In this document: piece after piece, positions 45,601 through 58,261 of the stretch
Position numbering within the stretch: the stretch's first letter is position 1
Layout of the letters: each line of letters opens with the position of its first letter
Origin: Durusdinium trenchii
Taxonomy: Eukaryota; Sar; Dinophyceae; Suessiales; Symbiodiniaceae
DNA: 64,000 nt
Assembly: GCA_963970005.1 (NCBI GenBank)
Contig: CAXAMN010014113.1
Coordinates: 92,914 to 156,913, forward strand
Direction of reading: 5' to 3'
Notes under the pieces: generated by a model
The model's database searches: none
Seen by the model: only the letters and a program-made list of their open reading frames with translations
What the model was told of the DNA's origin: nothing
Made by a program: the position numbers and the translations under genes

Positions 45601-46213
45601 GGAGAATCAGGGCTGGGAAGGGCTGGGCTGCATTTTTGGAGGAAGATTTTGGGGAGAGGTTGGCCCAATCGATCTGATGTTGAGAGGAAAGGACTAGGTA
45701 TGGCAAAGTCATTTTGATGATTTAGGCCTACCCAGCGGCCTAAGACGGCCGCTGACCCAAGTTTGTGGTGCAGTTTTCGGATTTCGGGTCACAGGAAAGC
45801 ATCGGTGGATTTTCTCTGGCCTCGAGTCGCTTCTTTCCTTTGTAGAATCTAGGTCTTCCTTCTCATCTCCATCTTGCACTTCAAAGCGACCCAGTTGAAA
45901 GGATTTGAAAGGAACATCTGACGGCCGCGGGTTTTTATCGCTCTTTTGCAGCTTTGAGTACATCGAATCTAGCTTCAGCACCTGGACATCGTTCGATCAT
46001 GGGTCGCCTGTGCATCGAGACGTCGAACAGCTTGACGATCGAGACGTCCAACCGTTCGTGGACTCCCGGAAGCCGTTCGTGGACCGAGAGATTTCAACAC
46101 TTAGGATGAATCAGGAATGCGCAAGTACCAACAAAACGCCCCCCAAGAACACCCACATGGCTTTAAGGGTGTTTTGCTAGTGGGTATACAGAAAGGTTAA
46201 CCCTTTAAACAAT

Positions 46214-46230
46214 TATGAAAAAGACACACA
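46214..46230. repeat. CA microsatellite
   Basis: A run of about eight CA units. Similar short runs are at about 21,790-21,812 (broken CA), 62,612-62,625 (CA), 11,085-11,103 and 34,228-34,242 (TA), and 40,996-41,023 and 59,669-59,679 (AG). Confidence 0.8.
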
Positions 46231-47520
46231 CACACACACATCCCAGCAAACCACCGCTGAGTTGCTCGATTGCAAGGTCAGCATGTCGCTCTCCTCGCTG
46301 CTGATAGTAAGCTTTTTGCCGCTCTGGCCTGTGTAAACGCTGTCCTGGAAAAGTAGGAGTTGCAATGACACAGGACCATCCACATGCAGGACACGATAAC
46401 TACTTTGTTTTGATGCACACGGGGAACATCATGGGAAAGCATATGAAAGCATGGACAGCTGACAGCGGTTCCGGGTGTTGTTGGGATGCTGCCCAATTCT
46501 GTCCCACGTTTTGTCCGCTTGCCACAAGTTAAGGATCTGCTCGATTGTGGTTTCATATTTGCCCTGCTGCAAAGATGGTGGGGAGAAGGAGGACTGAGGG
46601 GATGATTGTGTTTGGGATCTGCAAAACACCATCCGTGCGGCAAACACGGTCTTTTTGTGCGTCAGTTTGGGCATCGAATCGTTCCAGTCTGGGCGCGCAG
46701 GACACTTCTGCCAGAGATGTCCAGCTTGATGATGCTCCCAGCCATGCAATTATGTTCGTCGGTCTGTCAACATTCACGACTGCCCCAGTGAGAAAACATC
46801 GGTTGGACCCGTCTACGAACTGGTTCACCAAGCCATGTGAGGCTGGACCCCAAATTTCAAAGGTGGTGGTCTTTAGAAAAAAGAACCACGTGACGGACAT
46901 CAAGGGGTACCACCATCACCATCCATCCCATATATAAGGTTAGCTGAAAGAAGTCTTCACACATTCGCGGTTTTTGCCCAGTCAATTTTTCATATGTTTT
47001 CACGGGTGCCGGGTCTTACTTGTGCTCACCGGTGCGTTGTCCATTTGTCTCACCAAGATTGACGACGATGTCTTTGTCATTGGTGAAACCGAGCCACTTG
47101 GCTTCCAAAATCACTCACCGAATTAGACGACTGAACGGAAGAGCACGGGAGGACCAGAGGTCAACCAGAGGTCAATCGGGACACCTCCACCTCCGATCGC
47201 AGCCGAGGACGCCTGGTGGCATTTGAACCGCCATGGCAGCTGCGAACAAACGAAAAGACCTGCGCTGACGGAGTAGCCTTGGACAGAGGTGGCAGAAGGC
47301 TTTTGGCCACTGCGCTGGGTAGATGCGAAAAGATGGCGGCGCTGGGTAGATGAGTGACTGGGGGCCTGAGTACGCCTAAATAGTCGTGGAGCTTCATACC
47401 GCTTCGTTCCTAACCTATCAACCCGGATGCTGTGAGCTCAAAGTATCTTAAAAACTACCGTTGGTGTTTACCAGGTTGTATCACAACTATAGTATAGGAG
47501 AAAGGAACCTCACGTTCCGC

Positions 47521-47598
47521 ATGGATGTTGCCCGAAAGGACGGGCTCGTGGACATCGGCACCCAGTGCACCGCTCGGCCGTTCCTTTCCACACGCAAC
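47521..47598 (+). CDS. Candidate first exon of an unidentified plus gene
   Basis: ATG GAT GTT opens 26 codons, MDVARKDGLVDIGTQCTARP and onward, ending at CGCAAC|GTTTGA. Length, codon choice and the donor are exon-like. No relative is recognised and the next exon is not fixed, so this is tentative. Confidence 0.3.
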
Positions 47599-47869
47599 GT
47601 TTGAACGTCAGCGGCACGAGGAGCTGCAACTACCAATGGACGGAGTGCGCGCAATTCTGCTTGTGACTGCCTTAGACCGGCGATCAGTGCGCTGCAGGAA
47701 AAGAGAGACAGACCTTATTGACAGTTCTTGGTGAATTCTCACAGGGTTCTTCTCTGGGTTTGCGAAGCTCTGAGGTTCATGGCCGGTCTTTGATCCAAAG
47801 TGTGCAAACTGGTTTCCTTGTGTCAAGCCTTCCCTCCATCGTCGATCGACCGGACGCAGCGGTGCCTCG

Positions 47870-47932
47870 CTCGCCGTAGCGTCTGTTTCGACTCGCCGTG
47901 CCTCGCCGGACTCGCCGTGCCTCGCCGGTATG
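47870..47932. repeat. GC-rich tandem repeat actcgccgtgcctcgccgg
   Basis: The 19-bp unit occurs twice in direct succession (about 47,891-47,930), preceded by a related gcctcgctcgccgtagc. It lies just upstream of the exon at 47,997. Confidence 0.6.
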
Positions 47933-47996
47933 GTGCCCTGGTCCTTTGAGGCAGTTCCTGGTCTTGCTCGCTGCCCTTCGGCGCTCCTTTTTCCAG

Positions 47997-48908
47997 AAGG
48001 CGAGGTTCCACCGGACGTCCGGAGATCTATCGGTGTCCACCTCGGATCGCCGAGCGGAGGAAGCGGAGAAGCGATCATCCCACCTTGCGAGGTCCGGACT
48101 TCTCGATGGCGCACTGTGAACTGACAGGGCCATCCAACGATTCCGATGGCCCCGAACGGGCGCCGAAGCCGCCCAGGAGGGGGGCTTTTGGGGGTCACCC
48201 CCCGCCACCGCGCGTTTTGGTGGGTCCCACGGTGTGGACAGTCCGATAGCCGAGACGTGGCGAGAGAGGAACCTCGCGTGAAGATGTTTGAAGTTGTTCA
48301 TGGCTTACTGGCATGTTTCAACATTCAACTCAGGATACTGCGTGTGTCGTGGGCATTTGTGCCCCCTTTTGGTTGGAACCTTCACAAATGCAGGAAGAGG
48401 ACCGGACGCGGCTGCTGGCGAGCATGATGCAGGCACTTGCGGCAGATGTCGCATGCCACGATGTGATTACTGTAATCCATTTAGCAGAGGGTCACATGAG
48501 ACTTATCTATGTTATATACCTATACATATATGTATTTTGTTTGTTTAGGTCTAGGCGGAAGGAAGATGAGGAGCATTCCTTTGTGCTGTTCTTTGGAATG
48601 CGACGTCGAACTTGCTCTCATTTGCTGCCATGGCGCCTGGCTGAGGGTTTCTTTTGCTCGTCGAAAACGAAGGACCCAGGGCAAGCCGGGCAAGTCAACA
48701 CTGAAAATCATCTCGGACATCATATGAAACCTCTCCCTAGCCTTCCAAGACCAACAATGGTTGACCGTACGTTTTCCTCTAGTAAAGCAAACGTGCACGC
48801 CAGGGGACCACTGCGATCCTGGCTTCCAAGATGGGACTGCAGGCCGCGGCAGATGACCTGGGGCCCGTCGGCTCGAGGGCGAGCTCGTCTCCTGCACCGA
48901 AGCGGAAG
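47997..48908 (+). CDS. Three exons of an unidentified plus-strand gene
   Basis: Exon 47997-48091 follows tttttccag and reads KARFHRTSGDLSVSTSDRRA, rich in charged residues. Exon 48394-48447 follows aaatgcag and gives EEDRTRLLASMMQALAAD, a probable helix, before GT. Exon 48831-48908 follows cttccaag and gives 26 codons, GLQAAADDLGPVGSRASSSP, ending in PAPKRK before GT. The second and third are phase 0; the first does not match in phase, so an exon is missing or they are separate. Function unknown. Confidence 0.4.
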
Positions 48909-48962
48909 GTTCCAGCCTTTCAACAGTGACGTTCCGTCATGGTCTCTTGGAGGTGGTACCAC

Positions 48963-49010
48963 CGGAACCATGACCACACCAAACGGAACCATGACCACAC
49001 CACCATGACC
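48963..49010. repeat. Direct repeat ggaaccatgaccacacc
   Basis: Two full copies of the unit ggaaccatgaccacaccaaac and a third partial copy (accatgacc) follow in tandem. The repeat is intronic or intergenic. Confidence 0.65.
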
Positions 49011-50501
49011 GGACCAGTGTGGCAAGAGAACCGTGTCCAAACAAGTGCATTGAATGGATATCCGAGCCACATGCACTTTCGTCCAAACTGTTGGAGAAGT
49101 CCAAATCCAGGACCAACACCTGCGTGTTCTTTCTTGTTCGATCTGTGGCAATGATGTGGTTCCAGCCCTTTGTTCGAGTTCTCCTCATGGGTCGTAACCA
49201 GCCATGGAGGCTGCAAACCGGGGTACCATAACGCTTTGGTGGTTTCCTGGACCTCTAGGGGTGAGTATTTGGAGAGAAAACGGCTGAATCTGAATGCCAA
49301 GCATTTTGGACATGCGCGTTTGGCTCGTGCGGTGGGCTTTAAAGACGAATCCTAAAAAGCACTGGACCATCCCTTTGATGCCAAGATCGGTGCCTTTCGC
49401 CAAAACCAAGGGGGTGAGAATGCCGCCCGGCCGGAAGGGGCGAGAGTCAGAGTCCAGCTGCACTCAAAGCCAATCTGGGGCGACTATCCTCAATGTTTGT
49501 ACGTGTGTGGCAAACGATCTCAAACTGACCTGGAAGCTTCCTCCCAGAGAGTAGTGATCCATCGAATTGCAGAATGGACACGGAATGGATGCCATGTTCC
49601 ATCCGCGAGTGAATGGACAGAAGGGAGGATATTCACTTTGCTCCGGGTGGCTTGCAGGATCATGGTTGCTACCATGAGCTTTGCCGCTTGCTGGGCAAGA
49701 TCAATGTGCTCCTGGCCTGGTTGGTTTTATATCGTTGGGTCTCAATGTCTCAACCAACAAGGGCCTACTGCAAGCGAGCAAGACCTTGATTGACACCCCA
49801 AAAAGCTAGAGAATCAGGGGTCAAATGACCAAGTGCCAAAGTATCCATACACACAGGAAAGTTGTGTTGCAAGGCAGTGGAAGCCAAGGTTTGGCTTGAG
49901 GCTGCACTGGCGCAAGCCAAGCCATGGCATAAGGTACACCGCGGCTGCGGAAGAAGCTTGTACAGTAAGTGGAGAAGTAAATATATATACACATGCTTGG
50001 TGCAGGGCCTAAGCCAAGAATTGTACATAGTCAGAGATCCTTACCTGGGACTTCCTTCATCAGCAAAAGGTGATACAGTGATACAATAGAACCTTAGGTG
50101 GCTGCGCCCAAATCGTTTTGGTCGTTGAGAGGCACTTTGCCACAGTTCGTTCGAGTGGTGTTCCAACTCCATGTTGTGACGAGCGCAGTTTGCTGGGTTG
50201 ACCGTATAGTACAGTATACCTACCTTCATCTTCCAACTATGCAAATGTTTGCCTTTTCATCTATCAAACCACCCCGAAGACAGACCTTTTTGGTGTCATT
50301 GATGTAATCATCAACCCTTGTTAGGTCTGATGCAGCAATGTAACACCACGCACCACTCTCCGAACAACCGGTCGGTGGAAGGGTTAATGACATGGTCCAG
50401 GAATTGACATGGTCACGGGTGATCCCAAGACGCCGATGGGGGGCGTCTTGCTGGTTGGTCCATGTTGATATGACTTTAATTCTATCTATTTCTTGTTTCT
50501 A

Positions 50502-50575
50502 ATAGCTTCTTGTTACTACTATAGTAAGGCACTTGTTCCTAGTAGCGATGCACTTGTTCCGTTCGTAGCGAACAT
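50502..50575. repeat. Degenerate reverse-strand copy of the ctactaggagc repeat family
   Basis: ttcctagtagcgatgcac and ttctaatagcaaacctgg are diverged reverse complements of the gctactaggagcaagga words found in the terC intron. The copy ends about 40 bp before the exon at 50,614. Confidence 0.45.
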
Positions 50576-50613
50576 GGTTTCTAATAGCAAACCTGGCTCG
50601 TCGCTCCGGCCAG

Positions 50614-51683
50614 CTTCCCCCCCTCCACCCCCTCCGATCGGACTCTCGGACTCCGCTCGCCAGGCCACGCATCAGCTCAACGAGCTTTGCGCCAACGAGC
50701 AGTGGCTCGGCCGTCCGCAACGGGCGTCCGGTGGCACCGAAGACGCGAAGGGTGGGGGTTGACCTGGTGAACACGACCGTCCGTTCGCAGCGGGTCGGGG
50801 ATGGGGATGGGGGTCGGGGCGGACATGAGACGACTGGCCGGTTCGGGCTGGATGTATGAGACCGTCCATGCAGTGAATGTCGCAGGTGTCTCTTTTGCGA
50901 TATGTTGCGCAGTCGATTCTGCTCGAGGATTGGCCGTGAGTGATGCACCATCATAGATGAACACAGTCGGTCGGGGGGGTCGGGGCATTTCAGCAGGGTC
51001 ACCCCATGTCACCCTATAGTGAAGGCTCAAGACTTGAGTGATGGAGGGTTCTTCCCCACACTACCCGGCCCCCCCAACCCCCCCCAAGCAACTTCTTGGA
51101 TGGATGATCAAGCGATGGAACCCACCCGTCCGAAGTCGTCACAGAACAGAGGATCAGATCGGAACCATGTGGTCGCGGGATCGGTTCGTCATCTGGGTCC
51201 GTTTTTGGGTTTTGGTGACCCCCTCAGATGGTCCTTTATGGCGGGGTGGCTGAGGGGTCACGTGCTTTCACCAAGCTTCCCAGCTGAGTCATTGGGCATT
51301 TCTCGGTCTGAGAAGCCTGGGGATCGATGAGGTTCCAGGCATGGATCGAGCAAGTCTATGGCTTTACCATGGACAGCCTGAGGACGTCGGGCTTCCGGGG
51401 TGTGGACCGATGCGATGCCAGGTTCAGGTTCTCTTCCATTTTGGGTGTGTGAGATCACCGAATTGGAACCTCTTCAGAGGATCCATTAGAAATCTCACGC
51501 CATCGCGCCCGACACCAGCGCAGGGCCCTAAACGATGGCGGCGCCGCAGGGCCTATGGTCTGCGGTGTCGCGCGTTCGCAGCGACGTCGCTCGTCGTCTT
51601 CGGATCGCGGGGTGCGAACAGCAGGAGATGGGAAGTCATGCCCAACAGCAAGCATTACTTGCTGGGCTTCTGGGCGGCCATGG
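50614..51683 (+). CDS. Two candidate exons of an unidentified plus-strand gene
   Basis: Exon 50614-50751 follows ctccggccag and reads SPPPPPPIGLSDSARQATHQ, then LNELCANEQWLGRPQRASGG, before a GT donor; a second acceptor at about 50,664 would skip the proline run. Exon 51550-51683 follows gcgccgcag and ends at an excellent donor, GCCATG|GTGAGC; either VSRVRSDVARRLRIAGCEQQ or SKHYLLGFWAAM is its frame. No family is recognised. Confidence 0.4.
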
Positions 51684-53439
51684 TGAGCCCCGTGATCCTC
51701 CTGCAGGACGGGGACGGAGCCCGAGCGAGATCGGTTTTTGGAGCGGTTGGAGGACTTGAGCTCGTTGGCGGGTTCCATGGAGCGGGTTAGGTGGGATGTT
51801 TCACCTGGCCGGTGTGCTGGTGCTGGGGCTGGTGCAAGAAGGGGGGTGCGTGTTGCATCTCTGAGGTTGCTTGGCATGTCATGTTATAAAATGTTACAAA
51901 GGAAAGCTTTTCTTGGCATGGTGGTGGTTTTGCTATGCTTGACAGATGTTTTGCACCTTTTCCAGTACAATAAGTCAACCACCTTGATTTTTCCAAAGTC
52001 CAAGAACTTCTAGAGGTTCGTTCTCATGGCCAACCACAGGGGTCACAGCCCTGTCCACTTGCTGAAGCGTCCAACTACCCTCAGCTTCGTTGACAACGCG
52101 GCATCGCGCGCTCGAGCTGTCTGGGGACCCGGACAGCCAGGATAAGGCACCCAAAGCCTTGGAAAGCTTCATCCAGCAGGCTCTTGCATGTAACACAGAT
52201 CGACCTGGTCGGCTGGCAGCACCTGGAAGCACCTCGAAGAGGGAGATAGATGGTGCTTCCAGGTAGGGCCTGGTCATTTTTGTTTGGGCAGCCCCTCACC
52301 TGGCTCATTGTTGGGGGGTGAAGAGACACCGAAAAAGATTGCAAGCCAGAAACCTGAGGGTCTTGGCCTTGCGGTTGACTAGGTTCTTTTCAGGGTCTCG
52401 GCCTTGCGAGACCACACACATGTGAAACGGGTGCGGCTGTGGTGCAACTAAGCAGAGATGGAGGATTTTCACTCGCTTCCTGAGTGGTTCTGCGTTTTGT
52501 TTGTTATTCCCAACAACAGTCTACTACGTGTATTTCTTTCGGAGCTTCTTTCGTTTCGCAGCAGCTTCCTGGCTCCAGCAGATCCAACGAGTTTTTCGCG
52601 CGGTTTTAGCCATCACGTCATGCCATCACTTCATGAGCTGGTAACTCGACGTTTTCACCCCCATTCCTAGGGCGTGCGGGTGGATACACACAATCGGAAG
52701 ACCTACGGAGTTTGTGGACCAGAAGTCTCTGTGACCCTGAATTCCAGGCCCTGTCTGTCTGTCTGTCTTGAAGTGACCGATCTTCTCCTGAAAATGTCAA
52801 GGACGGTCACGAACGGCTCAAACGTCCTGGTGGTTGTGACAAGAACATTGAAGCACTCAGTGTTCTGTTGTATCGCATGCTGAGCATGATCTAATTGAAC
52901 ACATCCATGCAAATCTGTGTGTCCAGTGATGTCTTCGCCACACGATGTGCCATGGGTCAAGAGACGTGGCTCTCGAACTGGTCTCAAGGTGCGATCCGCC
53001 TGCTCCACCGGTGGATGCGGGTGGTACTGCGGGTCAAGGAACGATGCCTGTGCTTCCTCCGCCGAGAAAGCACACTGGGCAAATTAGCTGTACAGTTTAC
53101 ATATGATCATGAGATATGTTCATGTGAAGGAGATGTTCACCATGATTGCTCGTGCACGTTTTATAGATACTCGAAATTCATCGATGATACCCGCTGTTCT
53201 TCCTCCAATGGAACCAGCTTCGACTGACTTCACACCTGGGAAATCTGACACCACCGATGACGCGATGGGCAAGCAAAGGCATCCCAAGCTTGGGGTCATT
53301 TTCGTCTAGAAACGACGCCCCAAAAATACGAGACACGTCCTGCAGCTCCTACGGAAGAACAACCGACACCCGCAGCGTCCGCAGCTCTTCGCCCGCAGCG
53401 CCCCGCAGCTCTTGGCCCGCAGCGCAGCTTGCGGCTCAG

Positions 53440-53557
53440 TTTCCCCTCCCACGCGCCGCGTGGGCGTGGGCTGGAGAGCTGTGTCGCACGCATGGCACGT
53501 GTGCTTCGCACCGTGGCCCGTGTCAGCGTGGCGCTCGTGCTCCTCGACGCGACGGAG
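53440..53557 (+). CDS. Exon resembling an EngA/Der-type GTPase segment
   Basis: Acceptor tgcggctcag and donor ACGGAG|GTGAAG enclose 39 codons after one leading base. The end reads MARVLRTVARVSVALVLLDA followed by TE. This resembles the stretch just before and including the conserved LLVLDATEG of the second GTP-binding domain of EngA/Der, a ribosome-assembly GTPase. The G1 (GRPNVGKS) and G4 (NKWD) motifs were not found nearby, so the assignment rests on one short motif and may be wrong. Confidence 0.35.
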
Positions 53558-53949
53558 GTGAAGGACCTGCAACGGGCGAGGAGGAAGATCCCTGGAGCCG
53601 CATACAAAGGACACGACCAGGCAGGGAGACATCACGCGATGGACGACCAGGGAGACATGGCGCGAGGTCTCAGAATGGGTCAGATGTGAAGACCAACACG
53701 CGATGTCTCCACGGATTCCGGAGAGTGGATTCCAACCCTATAGGGACGAAATGGACTTATTCGGGAAGGGAAGAACGAACAACCACATGGACCGCATGTC
53801 AAACTTCCGTCCGTTGGACGTTTTCGTCTTATTTCGTCTTCACCCGCCCCCCCCCAGGCACTTAGGGGTGCTTCTCGGGAAAGGCGCTCAAACACCCGTC
53901 GCCGGCGCGAGACGGATCCTCACTGAATCGACCGCTTAACCCCGCGCAG

Positions 53950-55203
53950 GTGTCGATGAGCCAAAAGCTCAACGAGCACCTGAAGAATGCGGAGGGTGGA
54001 ACGCTGCCATGTGAGAACTGGTCCCTGGAAGGCGCAGCTTGGATGCGACGCCCGCGGGCTGGGGCCGCCATTCTAGGTCTGACCATTCTGGCCACTTCGA
54101 TCAGTGTTAGCATGGCTGTCCCGTGGAATTCTTTGAGTTGCCTATCTCACCAAAACGTGTACAACATGCCAACAGTTGCCACGAAACACCCTCCGTCTCA
54201 TGCAAATAAAGCGTTGGGCTCATGCCAAAGTCTCTTCCGTCCGTTGAAGCAGCGGAGGGCTACAGAACTTCATGGCCACAGTGGCAGAACACCGGTCGAC
54301 CGAGCTGCAGCTGATCTACCGCAGCAGTTTGGATCGGCGGACCCTGCGACAGGAGTCCCTCGAGGCGTTGGGACGGCATGGTGGAGGTTGTTGGAGGTTG
54401 TATTGCTCACTATAGCTCTATTTAGCTTCACTCTTTGGTGATTGGTGGCTCGGTTTGTTGGCGTAACTCTTCTTCTGGTACAAGCAGGCAGGGTGCGGTG
54501 CCGGGCTCCACAGGGCCCGGCCCTGTGGACTTTTTTTCAGGATTTCCGGAGCCAGTGGAAGGAGCTGAATCGGATCGTCTCAGAGCATCCACACTTGCAT
54601 CTGCCACAGAAGGAGCTGCGACATGTGGGTGGAATCTTTCACGATGGGGTGTGAAAGGTGGGTTTGCAGGGGGAAGGTAATTACTGGAAGAGGAAGATGA
54701 TCTTCCAAATCCACTTGTGCGTTGCTTGAATTGAAGAAGATATGAGATCAGTTTTAGTCACATCCGACTTCGATTTCCTCCGCCGTGAGGTCTCACCCCC
54801 CGCAGAATCGTTGGAGTTTGCAGTTGACGTTCCACCCTAATATCATCTACCCATCATCCCTTCTCCGAAACGAATCATGTATTGAATATCATCATCAAAA
54901 GAACTACCCGAAACATGAAGCTTGACATACCCGAAAAACACCCTGAGACATCCGAGGTTACACCCCAAGACATCCGATCGTAGCTCGCCGGACCCCTTTT
55001 GGGATTTCTTTGGTTGGCAAAGGGAACCGATCGTTGCTCGGTTGTGGCTCGGCAGAACCGATCTCACGCGAGGTCCTCGGTAGTCGGTGTCGGCGGCCGC
55101 GAGTCGTTGGTATCAGGAGGCCCATTGCCGGGAGGCTGTGATGTGGTGGGTGCATCACTTGGCCGAAGAGAAGCGCCAGGAGTTCCGGAGGCAGAACCTC
55201 ACG
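53950..55203 (+). CDS. Unidentified gene, four good exons
   Basis: Exon 53950-54010 follows ccgcgcag (VSMSQKLNEHLKNAEGGTLP, donor CCAT|GTGAGA). Exon 54266-54364 has 33 codons (MATVAEHRSTELQLIYRSSL) and a GC donor, CTCGAG|GCGTTG. Exon 54541-54648 has 36 codons (DFRSQWKELNRIVSEHPHLH, then LPQKELRHVGGIFHDG). Exon 55117-55203 has 29 codons (EAHCREAVMWWVHHLAEEKR), or starts at 55084 with SVSAAASRWYQ. The last three are all phase 0 and form one continuous hydrophilic, probably helical product. The first join has a phase conflict. I do not recognise the protein. Confidence 0.5.
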
Positions 55204-57631
55204 GTGGCTTGGGCTGACTGGCGCTGTAGACTGGAGCTTGGCTGGGAGCTCTTTCGGACCACGGAAGATGGAGAAGATCGGATTTCATTGTTTTTTGAAG
55301 CTTTTTGATTGGGACGTGGAGATTTGGAGGGGTTTTCGTCGCTTCGACGCTGGGACGTTGGTTCTGACTCAAAAGTAAGAGTAGATGTTGAGCTGACAAG
55401 AGAATCCGGCAGCTGGGCGCCAGTACAACAAAGAACAGTTAAACATTTTACATTCCACGGTTGGGTGCTTTCTCCAACGAAGATTACTAAGCCTTGAGGT
55501 ATCTTGAGGTAGTTGCACCCTACAGTTTCTCCTATCTATTTGGTTGAACTGATGATGCTTTGGGTGTCACAAACCTGATCGAAAGCAAGAGGATTTATTC
55601 TATCAGGAATCACCCAGTTTTGTTTGTCGATTGAGCACCTCTACCCACTCTATCTGGTTGGACAACCACAAATAGCAACCCTCATTAAATGGACAGAGAG
55701 TCCCTTTTTGGGTCTTTCTGGCGTGTTTTTTTGTGCTGTAAGTGGCAACGATACATACACACAATCTGAGCATTTTCCTGGAGAGAAACCAGGGTTCCTT
55801 CTGGCAATTCACATCGGGTATATCACAGGCTTATACTGCCAAGCAAAATTCTTCGTGATGCCGAAGGCTTTGGCAGCGTACAAAAGCATGTCGATTCTGT
55901 CAAAGGCTTCGGCACGAAATTGGGTTCTCTCGGCTCCTGGCAAAAGACTCATAACCTGAGGCTCGAGACGGCTCAAGGCTATAACGTGTGAATAAACAGA
56001 GGCCTGTTGATGAAGAAAGATCGAGGTCTCGAGGCCTCAACTGAAGAGGCCTTGTGTGGTCAGTTCCGGCCCCGGAAGTGGTAGAAACATGCAGCAACAA
56101 GAGAAGAAACACAAGGACCACAAAGGCCACAGCGTTTCAAGCAGCTTGTACAGAGCTGCATCTTGGAAATGCATGCCAAGACCCCCTTTTCGGGGCTTCT
56201 ATTGATCGCTCCTTAGAGGTGATTTGGGGTGTCCATTAACCACCCCTGTCGTGGGTCCTGGTGGAAGACTCCTCAAAGGACCGATCCCCACAAACGCCGA
56301 TCCGAGATGATGAGTCAGATGAGTCGGTGGCGGACCTTTTTGTGTCAAAAGGAGTCGAAGATAGTCGAAGCATCTTTGAACCTTTGAACATTCCGGAATT
56401 CCTCATTCTACGCAAGTTTTTTTTGAATTTTTTCGCGGCCGCAGGCCCAACGTCCTTGGCGCGTCAACAAAGGAAAGAGGAAAGAAACCCCGGGTGGGTG
56501 GTCAACAGACATGTTGTATAGATCACGTCGACCCCAGGGCCTTCTTCATGACCGTCTTTGACGATTGCCAAATTTCGGTATGGCCCGGGTTCTTCGGCAG
56601 GGAAGGCTTTAGAAGGCATGTAGAGATTTGTGTTGGGGATCAACCATGTACCTCCACGTGTTCATGATGTTCATAACAACTACCCACAAGGTCGTCGAAC
56701 ACTCCCAAATGGATGTCCTGTTTGTCACATTTAGTCCATTGGGCTCTTGGCCGGCGCCGCACCAAAGACTTTCTAGGAGTCAAACCAAGGTGCCATTGCT
56801 GCCTGAGGGCCCCAAAAGAAGCTGCGACCCTGGACTGCGACAGCTGGACAGCGATGGGGGGGAAACGACGGCAGCGACCATGCTGTGTGCCAAGGTGGGG
56901 GTCGTTTGGAACTGACTGGTGCTACGACGGGAATCAGGCTGGCTGCCCCCCCCCACTAGAGATCCCTTGATTGAGGGATCCATTCCCTCGTTCTCGTTTG
57001 GAGCCGCAGCAGTCAGTTTGGTTGGGTGTTCTGCGCCCAACGAGATATGGTGGTTGACTCCTCCTCGAACTCAGACCGCGCCCAGAAGCCCCGCGCCCAG
57101 AAGCCCAACGGGCGCGGTCTCGGGAAGGCGGGAAGCACTGCACCTTTGTGGCCAGGTGAATGAGGCCAACTCCTGTGATTGGTGTCACTCCACTCAGGCG
57201 GGCGGACGGCACCGTGACAGAGTGAATGGGCCACTGGGTGTTGGGCACGGGAGTATCGTGTTGGGGGTTGGGAGTCACATTAATCACCGGTGGTGAGAGG
57301 TCAAACCCAGAAAGGGTTGGCAGTTTTGGACCAATCGACCCTCCAAAATGCTATAGTGAAGTGGATACTATAGGTGTTGTCTGGATCACAAGTTGAACTT
57401 CAACCGTGTCTTTGGGAGCCAACATCCTATCTTGATAGGTCGCTTTTAGAAAGGCCTCCCGCGCAGTGCGTGTTCATGCTTTTTCTGAACAGAAACTCAA
57501 TTGTAGGATTTGCCGTGCAGGTGAAAGGAACAAATGTATCCCCACTGGAATTTCCTCTAGGAAATGGGTAGGGTTCAACCCCTCCTTGAAATCCTATTAG
57601 GGATACAAATGTTCGGAAGTCTTGTTTACAG
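55204..57631. other. Intronic or intergenic, weak exon candidates only
   Basis: Two plus-strand stretches look slightly coding: 56,261-56,520 (DDESDESVADLFVSKGVEDS) and about 57,030-57,155 ending CGQ|GTGAAT with a duplicated cgcccagaagccc word. Neither has a convincing acceptor and phase. The rest shows no coding signal. Confidence 0.3.
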
Positions 57632-57707
57632 GAAGGTCGGAAGGCTGGTCGACGACAACATGGTGTCGACGATCACGTCTCTAGCGAGCACGAACGCTGG
57701 GTTGGAA
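57632..57707 (+). CDS. Single exon of an unidentified plus-strand gene
   Basis: Acceptor cttgtttacag and donor TTGGAA|GTCGTC enclose one leading base plus 25 codons, KVGRLVDDNMVSTITSLAST then NAGLE. It looks like a short helix-rich segment. Its relation to neighbouring exons is not fixed. Confidence 0.35.
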
Positions 57708-58261
57708 GTCGTCTGGTCTTGTAGAAAGTTGTTTGGATGCTGTGTTTCCATGCGGGTTAGATGCAAGATGGCCATACAACTGGACAAGGAGTTTTGGAGT
57801 CTCAGTACTGCTCCAGTTCTTGTTTTCGTGGGAACTGGTCTTTCATAATTGTTGGATTCCACGCTGGTTTGTGTCTCATGCAGGAGCAACCTGAAGATGT
57901 TCTCGAGTCTGTCGTGGTTGCAAGTCACTGTAGGATCAGATGGTCCAAGTCACGCTCTGTCGTGGTATGCCTGAAGCAGCCAGGTCAGTGAAGGCTCCAG
58001 ATTGGACACTTCTTGGGTTTCGCGAAGACTGGTCCAAAGAACCTGTTTATAGATGAAACCTTAAGGCTTTAAGGAATCCCATCAAGTTTCTCAAAGGACC
58101 AGTACTGCAATTTGAAGAACTTGATTCCCTTCTATATGCCTCCGGTTCCCCCTCCTTTCATTTCTGAGCTTCGAGGATCGGTTTGTAAAGGCTTCGCGCC
58201 GCGCGTACCTCACGGCGCACCTCTGCGGAGAACGAACGGCACAGAACTGCATCGACGACAG

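Larger units (their letters stand above)
45601..47996. other. Mostly without recognised exons
   Basis: The terC frame stays open after the last assigned membrane segment to about 45,680 and may simply end there. A plus-strand acceptor at 45,951 is followed by an open frame with IESSFSTWTSFDHG, which is not convincingly terC. A (CA) run lies at 46,214-46,230. One candidate start exon is listed at 47,521. Other open frames here on both strands lack splice support. Confidence 0.35.
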
